64,000 nt of DNA from Notospermus geniculatus (lineage: Eukaryota > Nemertea > Pilidiophora > Heteronemertea > Lineidae): positions 45,484 through 109,483 of the forward strand of contig NMRB01000238.1 in assembly GCA_002633025.1 (NCBI GenBank). The letters are read 5' to 3'. The position numbers and the translations under genes are program-made. The notes under the pieces were generated by a model. That model was not told the origin of the DNA. It was given only the letters and a program-made list of their open reading frames with translations, and searched no databases. The stretch's first letter is position 1; each line of letters begins with the position of its first letter. Of the stretch, positions 38,497 through 48,262 are shown in pieces.

Positions 38497-39430
38497 ATGA
38501 AATGGTCCATGGACCATGTGCTCACTGGGTTGGACATAATAGTCTAATGACAGAGGGAGGTACATATCAGTTATGAGCAATCTGGGTCAAGTCATTCCCA
38601 GAAAAGACTTTGATGATTTTTGGGTTATGCCACCTGGCGGCCATATTAGATGTCCGATCGGGCTGCAACTTCACATGTACATAAAGGTCATCTGCAGGGG
38701 ACCACATAGCACATTGGAGCACTTTGGGTCAAGTCGTTCCTGAGTTACAGCACTTTGATGATTTTCGGGTTACGCCACCTGGTGGCCATGTTTGAAGTCA
38801 AATCAGGCCGAAATTTGACATGCATGTAAAGGTCATCTAGATGGAGGTAAATATCAAATTTGAGCACTCTGCGTCAAGCCGTTCCTGAGTAATAGCACTT
38901 ACTTGATTTTCAGGTTACGCCACCTGGCGGCCATATTGGATGTCGAATCGGGCCGAAACTTGGTATTTTTTAAGGTACCCCTCCAATGCATGTTTATGCA
39001 AGATATGAAGTTGCTCGGTGAAATAATGACAAACTGTGGCAGGTTCGTCACTTTTGTCGAACTTTGACCTCTGTGACCTTGAAAAGTAGGTCAAATCAAA
39101 AACCCGTTATATATGTTATGTATCCTTATTAGCTACACCTATGATAAAAATTTGAAGATGATCTAGTCATTAGTTCAGGAGTTATTGTACTTTTTGTGTT
39201 TTTGGTTTCCGCCACCTGGTGGCCAAACTGAGAGTCGAATCGGACCGAAACTTGGTGTCGTGGGTCATCTGACCTAGGGGTATATATGTACCAAGTTTCA
39301 GATCAATAGCTCCAGCGGTTACGAAACGTGCCCTGCTAACGGACAACGACGGACGACGACGACGACGACGACGGACGACGACGGACGACGGACGCTGCAC
39401 CATCGTAATAGCTCACCCCAGTGAGCTAAA
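38497..39430 (-). mobile_element. Family i modular element (reverse)
   Basis: Reading the minus strand it begins with the agctcactggggtgagct hairpin, a gtcgtcgtcgtc repeat and one 295-bp module. Three shorter ~125-bp modules (gccacctggcggccat at about 38630, 38775 and 38920) follow, and it ends ggtccatggacc-atttca. The paralogous flank at 43750-43760 has no insert (attaaaaaaagtaaag), so the element sits in an A/T run with AAAA on both sides. Confidence 0.75.
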
Positions 39431-39636
39431 AAGTAAAGACGGGAACCAGGCTGCAAGCTGGGCGTCATTGTTTTATCGTGTTTCATTCCGGACTGGCCGG
39501 GTTCTGGCCATCCTTTGAGGAATTATTATCGTTTAGACCACAGGCCCCTGGAGAGTAATCAGTGGAGTATTTATCGAAAAATTGGCGGAAAGTGAGCATA
39601 TGGCCAAATCTATAAAGGATTATCAAAGATTTTAAC

Positions 39637-40713
39637 TCAACTGAGGCTTTTCGTCTTGTGCCTCAGACCTTGGAACATTTGGAATACCTCGCGCCGAAAT
39701 TGAGTCCCACTTACACAGTAGAGGAGGAAGTTGATGGAGTTATTTAAGTAACAAATAAAATTTGTTACAGCATAGGTTAAGCTCCTTTGAGTTACTTGTT
39801 TCCAACTTGTCAATTCAGTGTGCGATTCATGTATGTAAAAGATAGAAATTGGTGATGTTAATAAGATGAACACAACACTGACAGTGGTCAGCATGGACGT
39901 TATACTGGTCATCTGAGATGACCGACCGTCTGATCGCCCTCCAGGATTCTGGAGTTTTTTACGTTTTACCTGTCCCCTCACGACCTTGTACAGTATGGAG
40001 CAATTACAGAAAGCAATGACAAGGAATGGTAAAAACGAATAAGCCAGCAGGTGAATCCAAAGCCACACCTTACTCCAGACGTACTCGTACGCCTTATTTC
40101 TGCAGTCGAGTTTACCATTTCCCGTATGTTGTAAGTGCCGGTCAAAGCTTAATGGTGAATTTAAGACAAACAGCAATATAAATATAATAGTCAGACCTAT
40201 ACAGCTCCCTCTCTTTGTACATATGGCTCTGGCCTTCAGAGGAAAAGATACAGATATCCATCTTTCTACTGTCAAACACGCGACATTCCAACTGGCGAAA
40301 TGTAGAAAGAAATACGTCAAAAAGAAATGAACTGGGCAGGAAATGTAAGACAGAAGTCTAACGTCGACGTGAAACAAAAACAAAACCCATTGACGAAGGA
40401 GTCCTGTCAAAAGCATGGCGGTGTCGACTGAAGCAAGTGTAAAAAGTAAAATCCTCGTGGATGCTTTCCCAAACTTTCGTATCATCAAAGTGAGGATTGT
40501 TAATAGATTAAACACCGTCCCAAATATTATTAGAAACGGAGGTACCCATTTCCAGAGGAACAACTGGAGTCGCCATTCCCAGAATGAATTGAGATATTCG
40601 TCCCAATTCATGTGAGAATCACTTTGGGTTACCCTTGGGTCGACTCCTGCCCGCGGAAACGGAACAACCACAGAGGTATTGCTCGTTGTCAATTCGTAAT
40701 TATTCATACTCAT
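39637..40713 (-). CDS. Intronless rhodopsin-class GPCR (copy C, intact)
   Basis: 358 residues in a single exon, typical for a class A receptor. Seven hydrophobic segments lie near residues 54-78, 88-112, 124-148, 170-190, 215-242, 270-295 and 312-335. Family marks seen: N-glycosylation site N12, N69 in TM1, D97 in TM2 (LASVD), C126 before TM3 pairing with C204 in loop 2, and E150-R151-W152 in place of DRY. TM6 has P288 but no CWxP, and TM7 has NSINFLLY (325-332) in place of NPxxY, followed by a GTQFRREVF helix 8. The loop 3 is basic (KRKK). Ligand unknown; the TM7 form recalls invertebrate peptide-receptor-like orphans. It is the only full copy in a tandem group, and the expansion of intronless receptors resembles lineage-specific sets known from sea urchins. 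Confidence 0.92.
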   Translation of the reverse strand: MSMNNYELTTSNTSVVVPFPRAGVDPRVTQSDSHMNWDEYLNSFWEWRLQLFLWKWVPPFLIIFGTVFNLLTILTLMIRKFGKASTRILLFTLASVDTAMLLTGLLRQWVLFLFHVDVRLLSYISCPVHFFLTYFFLHFASWNVACLTVERWISVSFPLKARAICTKRGSCIGLTIIFILLFVLNSPLSFDRHLQHTGNGKLDCRNKAYEYVWSKVWLWIHLLAYSFLPFLVIAFCNCSILYKVVRGQVKRKKLQNPGGRSDGRSSQMTSITSMLTTVSVVFILLTSPISIFYIHESHTELTSWKQVTQRSLTYAVTNFICYLNNSINFLLYCVSGTQFRREVFQMFQGLRHKTKSLS

Positions 40714-41018
40714 CTGCGTTGATTTATTTTATGTCAAGAAAATCCCCATAGTCCCTCGTCCTATGTTTCAACCCGGTCGGAATCCGATTCGTCGTCAAAC
40801 GATCAGTTCACGGGCGAAGCCCCGGAGGGTCGAAGCAACTGTTTCTATCCTGCCAAGCTCCCGTCGGTTTTCGTCAGTCGCACAGCTGGTCAGAGCACTG
40901 GCGATGAGTCCGAACACCAGGGTGTTCCTGGATGGTTTCTACAGTTGGGCAAATTCCGGCAAAAATACGGTACGTATCGTCGTATTCCTCATGACATGCG
41001 TCTCGAGAAAGAAAATTC

Positions 41019-41309
41019 GTGGCACAAGCAGGAACCACGCTCATAGAAGATGTCGTCGACAAGAAGCCACCGTCGTCATTGGAGCTGTACGACAGAGAGG
41101 AGAATTCGCGGGTTAAAATCCACGAACTAGCTGCTGAAGAATTCCGATTCCGGAAGCCAATCAAAACGACGTATACCCTCGTTGACGAGACACACTTCTG
41201 GAGGATCGACGAAAACAAGCGGCACAAACGATATCTCATCCGTTTAACCTCTTTTTTCCGACATGTCGCAAAACGTTACCTCGCTCAATCGGACATCTTG
41301 AAGATGTAA
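41019..41309 (+). CDS. Unidentified ORF upstream of GPCR copy C
   Basis: A 96-codon frame, divergent from the receptor, encodes a charged peptide (for example KIHELAAEEFRFRKPIK and WRIDENKRHKRYLI) with a protein-like composition. I do not recognise a family. The paralogous stretch at 35640-35880 is broken by indels, so at best this is a fragment of an older gene or transposon. Confidence 0.25.
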   Translation: MAQAGTTLIEDVVDKKPPSSLELYDREENSRVKIHELAAEEFRFRKPIKTTYTLVDETHFWRIDENKRHKRYLIRLTSFFRHVAKRYLAQSDILKM

Positions 41310-41551
41310 GGTATATGAATCCATTCACGCGATTTTCGAGCGGTGCGATACCGCATCATCCTTTGTCCGGGACCAACGCCGCGGAAACAAACAATGCTTT
41401 CGAGCGTCTGCCCCTCGAAATTCGCGTGAATGGATTCTTAGCCTAAGTATATCATGCGAAGGAATAATTACTCCTCTTTTGGATTTATTCGGGCGTACCG
41501 TTCGGCAGAAACAAACGCATAGGCCTACGTACAAGTAAATGAAATGTTAGC

Positions 41552-41943
41552 GAGTTTTCGCAAAGCCCCCGAAACGCAAACGCAAACGTCTATCCTTTTG
41601 TTCGGTGCTCTCTTCGTGGCATCGAACAATGGGATTGGCGTTCGCGTTGGCGTTTCGGGGGCTTTGCGAAAACTCCCTATTATAGAGTTTTCGCAAAGCC
41701 CCCGAAACGTCAACGCGAACGCCAATCCCATTGTTCGATGCCATGAAGAGAGCACCGAACAATAGGGTAGACGTTCGCGTCGGCGTTTCGGGGGCTTTGC
41801 GAAAACTCGCTATTAGGGAGTTTTCGCAAAGCCCCCGAAACGCCAACGCGAACGCCAGACCCCCATTGTTCGATGCCACGAAGAGAGCACCGAACAAAAG
41901 GATAGACGTTCGCGTTGGCGTTTCGGAGGCTTTGCGAAAACTC
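41552..41943. mobile_element. Three tandem gagttttcgcaaagcc MITEs
   Basis: Units at 41552-41675, 41685-41808 and 41818-41943 each begin gagttttcgcaaagcccccg and end with the inverse, separated by about 9 bases containing TA. Each unit is itself almost fully palindromic, around an aacaatggg/ccgaacaa centre. Units alternate in orientation. Confidence 0.85.
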
Positions 41944-42890
41944 TTTATTGTACAGATTACATCAGATTTCTATTGACTCCGGTCGATCCTGTGATCATGA
42001 ATTTCAAAAGTCATCGAAGGTGCCGCGGAACACGAGTAATGCAATCGAACCATGGAAGTATTATAAAGATACATGTATACATGTAATACTTCCATGATCG
42101 AACTCACCTCTTATGGTAATTCAGTGAGTTAAAGCATTTTGGGTGTCGTTGTCAAACACGCGTTTACTGAATTCTTATGTAAACAAATCTTCTAACGATA
42201 AAACGGGGAAACTCTACTGGTTTCCCTGACAATAAGCATCGAAATACTGCCACATGTATTACAATGAATCGACAATTTCGAGAGAAAGTGACGAGTTGGA
42301 AAAAAAACGCATGCATTTTTTCATCGAAACCGGCTTGTGTCTCTCGCGGTTCACCACGGCGTCGTTTTGGGAATGACGCTGCCATTGGCTGATATTGATA
42401 ATAAGCAAGCGAATGCATTTCCTTCAAGTTTTGTAGTATTGGATCACGCTGTGCAAGTCTTAAGGAAAAGCATTTGCTAACTTTTATGAATACCAGCCAT
42501 TATTTTGGTTTCAACTCACCACCAGTTAATAATTTCGGTTACCATATAAGGACTTCCGATTGCCATATAAGGCGATCGCAAGGGACCGCAACGCCGTCTC
42601 AAGCCCAAATCGCGACAGTGGATTCGCCGCTTCAGCAAGGAAATGCCTATTTACTTCCAGTGTATTCAGCGGTGAAGGTTTGTGGTGGTTGCTGTCGAGA
42701 GTTGTGACTGGCCAAACAGAATCACGCGATCGTATAACGAGAATAATGTCAAAAACACAGAAGGGACAAAAAAATATAGACTCATTACATCATCAGAATA
42801 ATGCCTATGAGCGACAATGCCAGTGAGAAATGCCGGAGGCCCCGAAATGTTGACAAAATGTACAGTACATGTAGATCAGCATTGCCTGCC

Positions 42891-43904
42891 ATCGATATTG
42901 TATGGATTCTTTCGTTTAGACACAGCTTGAAGATCCATAACCGTATAGGCCCTACTCTTTGATTCAGAATTCTTTATTGTTTGTCACGGGATTAAGGGTT
43001 TTGGTCTCTCTATAATCCAAGTTAACGGTGCCGCTTAATCCGGAAATGATTGTTGAGAGGCATTCTATATGGGGGGGGGGCGTGGTCACAGTGGTCAATG
43101 ACACCCTTGACGACCCTTAGGAAGGCTATTAGGCTTGTCCTCGTCTCTTCCGCTCCGTTCCCGTGGCGCTACTGCTGTCCATTTCAGTTGAGAGGCAGTG
43201 GGAGAAAGGCATGGTTTTTCTTTGGGGGGGGGGGGGAATCCTTTCCCCTTTTTTATCCTTGGAGAGGAGTTTTCGGAAGGGTTTTTCTTTTTTTAAGCGA
43301 AGGATGAAGTGGGGGTACAGTGGTTGTTGATAGGGAGGGGGCCCTAGGCTACAGCGTTAGGCACTTGGCCAACATAAGGCAGTACGTCACTCTGGGGGTG
43401 TGGGGAGGGTGTGGACCGATGGCTGCGGCGTAGGGGGCTCAGGCGGGCGAGGACCGGGTTAGTAGGATGGTGTGGAGCCCTGGGGGCAATGTCTCCAGGT
43501 GACTGTCCTATACGAAGCCACTGTCATGACATATGCCTGTGCTGTCTGTCTATGTCCGGAGATATATTAACGGGTAGCCCGGCGCCGTGCCTGCACGCCA
43601 GGGCCGTGAAGCCATCCGTGTGGTGGGCGGGGGGAGTCGCGTACCCGTGGACGAAGCAGTGCCGATGTTAACTATGAGTGTTGTTGGAGGATGGGCGGCC
43701 CGGCCGGTACGCAGCACAGAAAACGAGCAACTGGAATTTTGCGCTGAATAATTAAAAAAAGTAAAGACGGGAACCACGCTGCAAGCTGGGCGTCATTGTT
43801 TTATCGTGTTTCATTCCGGACTGGCCGGGCTCTGGCCATCCTTTGAGGAATTTTTGTCGTTTAGACCACAGGCCCCTGGAGAGTTAAGCGGGTGATCCAC
43901 TGTT
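42891..43904. repeat. Distal GPCR flank, copy C, and 3' flank of copy D
   Basis: 42900-43755 matches 37640-38490. From 43763 (aaagtaaagacgggaacc) it matches the receptor 3' flank at 39432. It marks the boundary between tandem units C and D. Confidence 0.65.
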
Positions 43905-44001
43905 GCGATTTCGGCTTGAGACGGGGTTGCGTTCCCTTGCGGTTACCTTATAAGGACTTCCGATTGCCATATAAGGTAACCGCAAGGGAACGCAACCCCG
44001 N
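43905..44001. mobile_element. MITE with agcgggtgatccactgttg ends (cut by contig join)
   Basis: The left two thirds of the element are complete at 55447-55606. It is interrupted by the N at 44001 in the middle of the right arm. Confidence 0.65.
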
Positions 44002-44269
44002 GCTCTATTGACTGACTCAGGGTGAATACAGTGGCGCCACCAAATAGCCTGGTAGTCTATCATGTTTCGGAGGTGTTTTGAAAGTGCCTTATGGTCGTTT
44101 GCATTTCTCTTGACCACCACCGTGGCGTGGTGGTCTTTTTTTAGTGATCGGATCTCCAGTTTTTGTTCATGCAGTTCAGCTTTAATCAGTAGAGTATTTC
44201 TCGTAAAATTGGCGGAAAGTGAGCGTGTAATGACCAAATCTATAAAGGATTATAGTCAAAGATTCTAAC

Positions 44270-44906
44270 TCAACTGAGGCTTTTCGTCTTGTGCCTCAGA
44301 CCTTGGAACATTTGGAATACCTCGCGCCGAAATTGAGTCCCACTTACACAGTAGAGGAGAAAATTGATGGAGTTGTTTAAGTAACAAAGAAAATTTGTTA
44401 CAGCATAGGTTAAGCTGCTTTGAGTAAATTGTTTCCAACTTGTCAATTTAGAGTGCGATTCATATATGAAAAAGACAGAGCTTGGTGATGTTAGTAAGAT
44501 GAACACAACACTGACAGTTGTCAACATGTACGTCATACTGGTCATCTGAGATGACTGACCGTCTGATCGCCCTCCAGGATTCTGGAGTTTTTTACGTTTT
44601 ACCTGTCCCCTCACGACCTTGCATAGTATAGAACAATTACAGAAAGCAATGACAAGGAATGGTGAAAACGAATAGACCAGCAGGTCTATCCAAAGCCACA
44701 CCTTACTCCAGACGTAGTCGTACTTCGCGTTATTTTTGCAGTCGAGTTTACCATTTCCCGTATGTTCTAAGTGCCGGTCAAAACTTAATGGTGAATTTAA
44801 GACAAACAGCAATATAAATATAATAGTCAGACCTATACAACTCCCTCTCTTTGTACATATGGCTCTGGCCTTCAGAGGAAAAGATACAGATATCCATCTT
44901 TCTACT
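44270..44906 (-). CDS. Rhodopsin-like GPCR, 5' truncated by contig join (copy D)
   Basis: From the join at 44907 the frame runs without stops to the same RHKTKSLS tail: VERWIS after TM3, TM4, loop 2 Cys, TM5, TM6 and TM7 (NSINFLLYC). About 210 residues are close to copies B and C. The missing N-terminal third is an assembly loss; sequence beyond the N is unrelated. It may therefore be a functional gene in the animal. Confidence 0.85.
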
Positions 44907-44907
44907 N

Positions 44908-46472
44908 CACTGGCCATTTGCGCATACGAACTAAAAAATCTCACTGCTGATATCAAGCCATGGAAAAGAAATATCAAAACATGAAAATGACAAACTCTTC
45001 ATGTGATACTGGATCATTTTTCCTTTTCACGATCGATAATGAAGCCTGATAAGCAAGGATTCAAAAGAAAAAAAATTGAAAAATATCAACTGTGAACAAA
45101 GATATTTGATATTATCGAAAATTATCAAAAACTGAAAAAATTTAGATTTTGCATGATATTATGCTGCAGAGGTAACGCTGTCATCCCATGTGTCCCACCA
45201 TGCCACTTTCATCCATTGAAAAGCCACAGTTAAGAAAATTTAACTTTTCTAAAAAAACTCGATTTTTTACAAAATTGGGCATTTTTTATGACACATGACA
45301 CGAAAATGATGCACATTTTCAGCTTAATTTTTTCGCAGTTGTGAATGAATTTCCGTTGTTTTCATTTTGAAAAAAATATGGTTGTCTTGCACTTTAAAAT
45401 GTTCGAGATATCAAATGGGTGATATTTTGATATTCTAATATTTTCATGATATATTCACTTTTCCTTGAATCTTTTTGAACAAACAGGCCTATTACACCTC
45501 AAAGTGTCACATCAACATTCGAAAATCAAAAACCGATGACTGACTGTGGAGAAATTAAGAAAAAACCTATGTTGCAATACTTGGCTTGTGAGTGTATAAA
45601 ATGTTGAACCAACCAAACTACATTTTCCTCATGAAAGTGGAACAGGGCGTGGTACCTGTATTCTGGCACGTTTCGCCTATCGGCATATACCTTCCTTTGG
45701 CCCAGAATTTGCAAAAAAGCTGCCATTGTAACAAGTTGTGTCTGCATTGTGTTTCACAGGTCGGCGCTAGGCGGCGGTATGCAAGCACCAACCTGTGTCC
45801 GCACGAGCCGCATCACGCCGAATTCGGCGTGTTTCTAAATACGCAGGCCGGATCACAACCAGAAATGGGTGATCACGTGATCTACTGCGCCACGAAAGTA
45901 AACCCTAGGAAAATAGCGATATGAGGTTTATTTCTTGCAGACTTTGNTAAATACGCAGGCCGGATCACAACCAGAAATGGGTGATCACGTGATCTACTGC
46001 GCCACGAAAGTAAACCCTAGGAAAATAGCGATATGAGGTTTATTTCTTGCAGACTTTGCCAATAATTGACGGATTTGTCATTTCTGATGAGAAATTGTCA
46101 CAGATATGACATTGTTGAGAAGAAAAGGATGCTATTTGGGATTTCACCTCGGCAGCTAACTGTCACTGTCCAGAAACGTAGTGTAAACGTATGTGACGAC
46201 GCACCAACCAGCTGCCAGTGGCTAACATGACATGTACAGCATATCTCACACAATATAGGACTATGTATGTCATAATCACGACGGATAATGTGATACCCAC
46301 TCACGGAGACATCCTAGGTAGGCCTATTTGACGCGATTGTGCGATTTACAAACCCGAAGCGAGGAATTCCCGCCATCTTGAAAATGCAACAAGTAGCCCA
46401 AAATTTCCCATGACGCGTTGCGCGCGCGGTGACAGGTCAGTGCGAGGTAGGAGCGCTACCTGTCGTGACAGT
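44908..46472. other. AT-rich spacer with unmerged contig overlap
   Basis: 44908-45550 is AT-rich with no gene. 45837-45946 (starting taaatacgcaggccgg) is repeated at 45948-46057 on the other side of the N at 45947. From 46370 to 46470 lies a CpG-rich patch (gcgttgcgcgcgcgg). No supported coding region. Confidence 0.6.
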
Positions 46473-47668
46473 AGGGTTTTTTCACAGAGCAGTGCTCTCC
46501 CAGGCGCATGCTTTCATCGGTATTCATATGATAATAAGGTGATTTCGTAGTAGAGTTTACCATCTGTCCATTCCTGGACCGATGTCTGATTGGCTGCTTA
46601 CGATTAGGAGGCGTGGATCTCAATGCGGTAATAGGGGTGTTTTTAAAGTCGACTGACCCAACGCTGTTGGACTCGTCTGTATGGTACCGCTCTTGCCCGG
46701 CTTGACCAGGAGCTGCTGCCGCCTGGTGTTAGCGTGTGAAGTTAATATAAGTTGTTGTCGAAACAATTAATAAACAAAAAAAAGACTGCACATGCTATAG
46801 AGTGTTTGCAGCAGTGGCCATGTTGGAGGTATGAACAAAAGAATTTGTCGCCAGTCACGGTCTACGGAGATTAACTTCGATTGTTTTGGAATTCTGTTCT
46901 TTTGTTGTATGCCTCCAACATGGCCGCTGTGACGTCACGTGCAAACACTCAATACGAGAATCCCGGGACGAGAATCAACGACCAGATAAAATCTGTTGCA
47001 TCCGTAGAATCGAGTTACGAGTGGATCACTTTATATATTGCCTAGCAGAGGATGAAGTACAAAACAGTAGGCTACATCCTCATTCAGTCGGGTCAGTCGA
47101 CTTTAAAAACACCCCTACCGCATTGAGATTTGCCGCCAGTACGCCTAGTTTTATTCTGTCGACAAAGAAAGAACACAGTCTGTTGACATACACTAAGCAA
47201 TCCAGTTCAGAGCGCACATACAGTGCTCCACGCTGTGCGCCAATTATCGCTCACAATAGACGCTATGCTCTAATCCCCCCCAATGCGCGTTAAATGACAA
47301 AAGGCTTATGCGCCACAATTGAATTCTTATGCTCTTTGCTTGGTTTGGACTGCGCTTCTTGTGCCCCTATTATTAAGGTGACAAAAGGTTATGTGCTCAC
47401 TCATTCAACCCTTCTGCGCTATTGACCAGCGACGCCCACTGTTTGCCGTGTAAAGGGAAAGAATGTCCCCAGGAAAAACTGTCCCAGGAACAAAAGATCC
47501 TATTGCTACATTCTAATCTCGGAGAATTGGTTTGTATACGCATGCCGCTTATTCCGTCATTCAACAATAGAAGTGGACACTTTTTACAGGGGGACACTAA
47601 AAACCTTTACACCGGCAATGTGCTGGTAGTTTCTAACCTGTTTCCTTGGGCTTAATGATAATGATAAT

Positions 47669-47829
47669 AGTGAGTTTAAGAAACCATACGTTAACGCTAA
47701 CGCTAACGCTAATTACGTCAAAATGACGTCACTCCCCGAAGAAATACAACAGATTCATTCGATGTGACGTCAAAATGATGTCAATAACGTTAGCGTTAGC
47801 GTTAACGTATGGTTTCTTAAACTCACTAA
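47669..47829. mobile_element. MITE nested in the TIR transposon
   Basis: The ends gtgagtttaagaaaccatac are inverted, bordered by TA. The arms include repeated cgctaa units and tgacgtca (CRE-like) motifs. Copy 2 of the host element lacks it. Confidence 0.75.
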
Positions 47830-48063
47830 TGGCGAGTTCTTATATAGCGCTTCATAGCGTATTACGCTCTCTAAGCGCTTCACACATTATTACCCCAGCC
47901 TATGATTCAGAAACCTTTCTGTAGAAACCAAATGGCAGCCACAATATAGCGCACACGATGGACATTTCAGGCCAGTTGAGAGTTACAGAGTGGCACGGCC
48001 GGGGATCGAACCCACGATCTTCCGATCACGAGTCCACAGCCCTAACCATTATGCCACCGCGCT
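47830..48063 (-). mobile_element. tRNA-derived SINE nested in the TIR transposon
   Basis: On the minus strand an A box (tggcataatgg, complement 48047-48057) and a B box (gggttcgatcccc, complement 48001-48013) are followed by a tail with aagcgct and tatatagcgc motifs. It is absent from copy 2 of the host element at 53632. Confidence 0.7.
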
Positions 48064-48262
48064 CCCTTCCGACGGTGGCGCTTCGTATCGGAGCACGAGT
48101 AGGTGCCACCGTCGGAGCCCAGGGAACCAGGTTCGTAAATTGTCAGCCAATGAAACATCAGTGGTGTACAGTCAGTCATTCATTCGGTCCACCCCTTATT
48201 GTAATATGAATGGCGCAGAAAGCATGCGCTTGGGAGAGCAGTGCTCCATGAAAAAACCCTAG

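Larger units (their letters stand above)
40714..42890. repeat. 5' flank of GPCR copy C
   Basis: Paralogue of 35405-37640. A roughly 90-bp insertion at 40853-40945 with a tRNA-like A box (agctggtcagagcactggc) is absent from copy B. It includes the MITE array 41552-41943 and a small hairpin (gtattataaagatacatgta, 42055-42095). Confidence 0.6.
46473..48262. mobile_element. Non-autonomous TIR transposon, copy 1
   Basis: The ends agggttttttcacagagcag and ctgctccatgaaaaaaccct are inverse, with arms of about 40 bp. A second inner inverted pair (aataggggtgtttttaaagt and inverse) lies at 46632-47118. No transposase frame is seen. Copy 2 is at 52827-53832. This copy contains two further insertions (47669-47829 and 47830-48063). 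Confidence 0.75.

Noticed and set aside
41552-41943. CRISPR-like array
   Set aside because: The repeats are palindromic 124-bp MITEs with no unique spacers, in an animal genome.
46886-47293. 135-codon frame, with a 140-codon counterpart at 53021-53443
   Set aside because: They lie within the two copies of the non-autonomous transposon; start regions differ and indels change the frame, and no transposase motif is seen.
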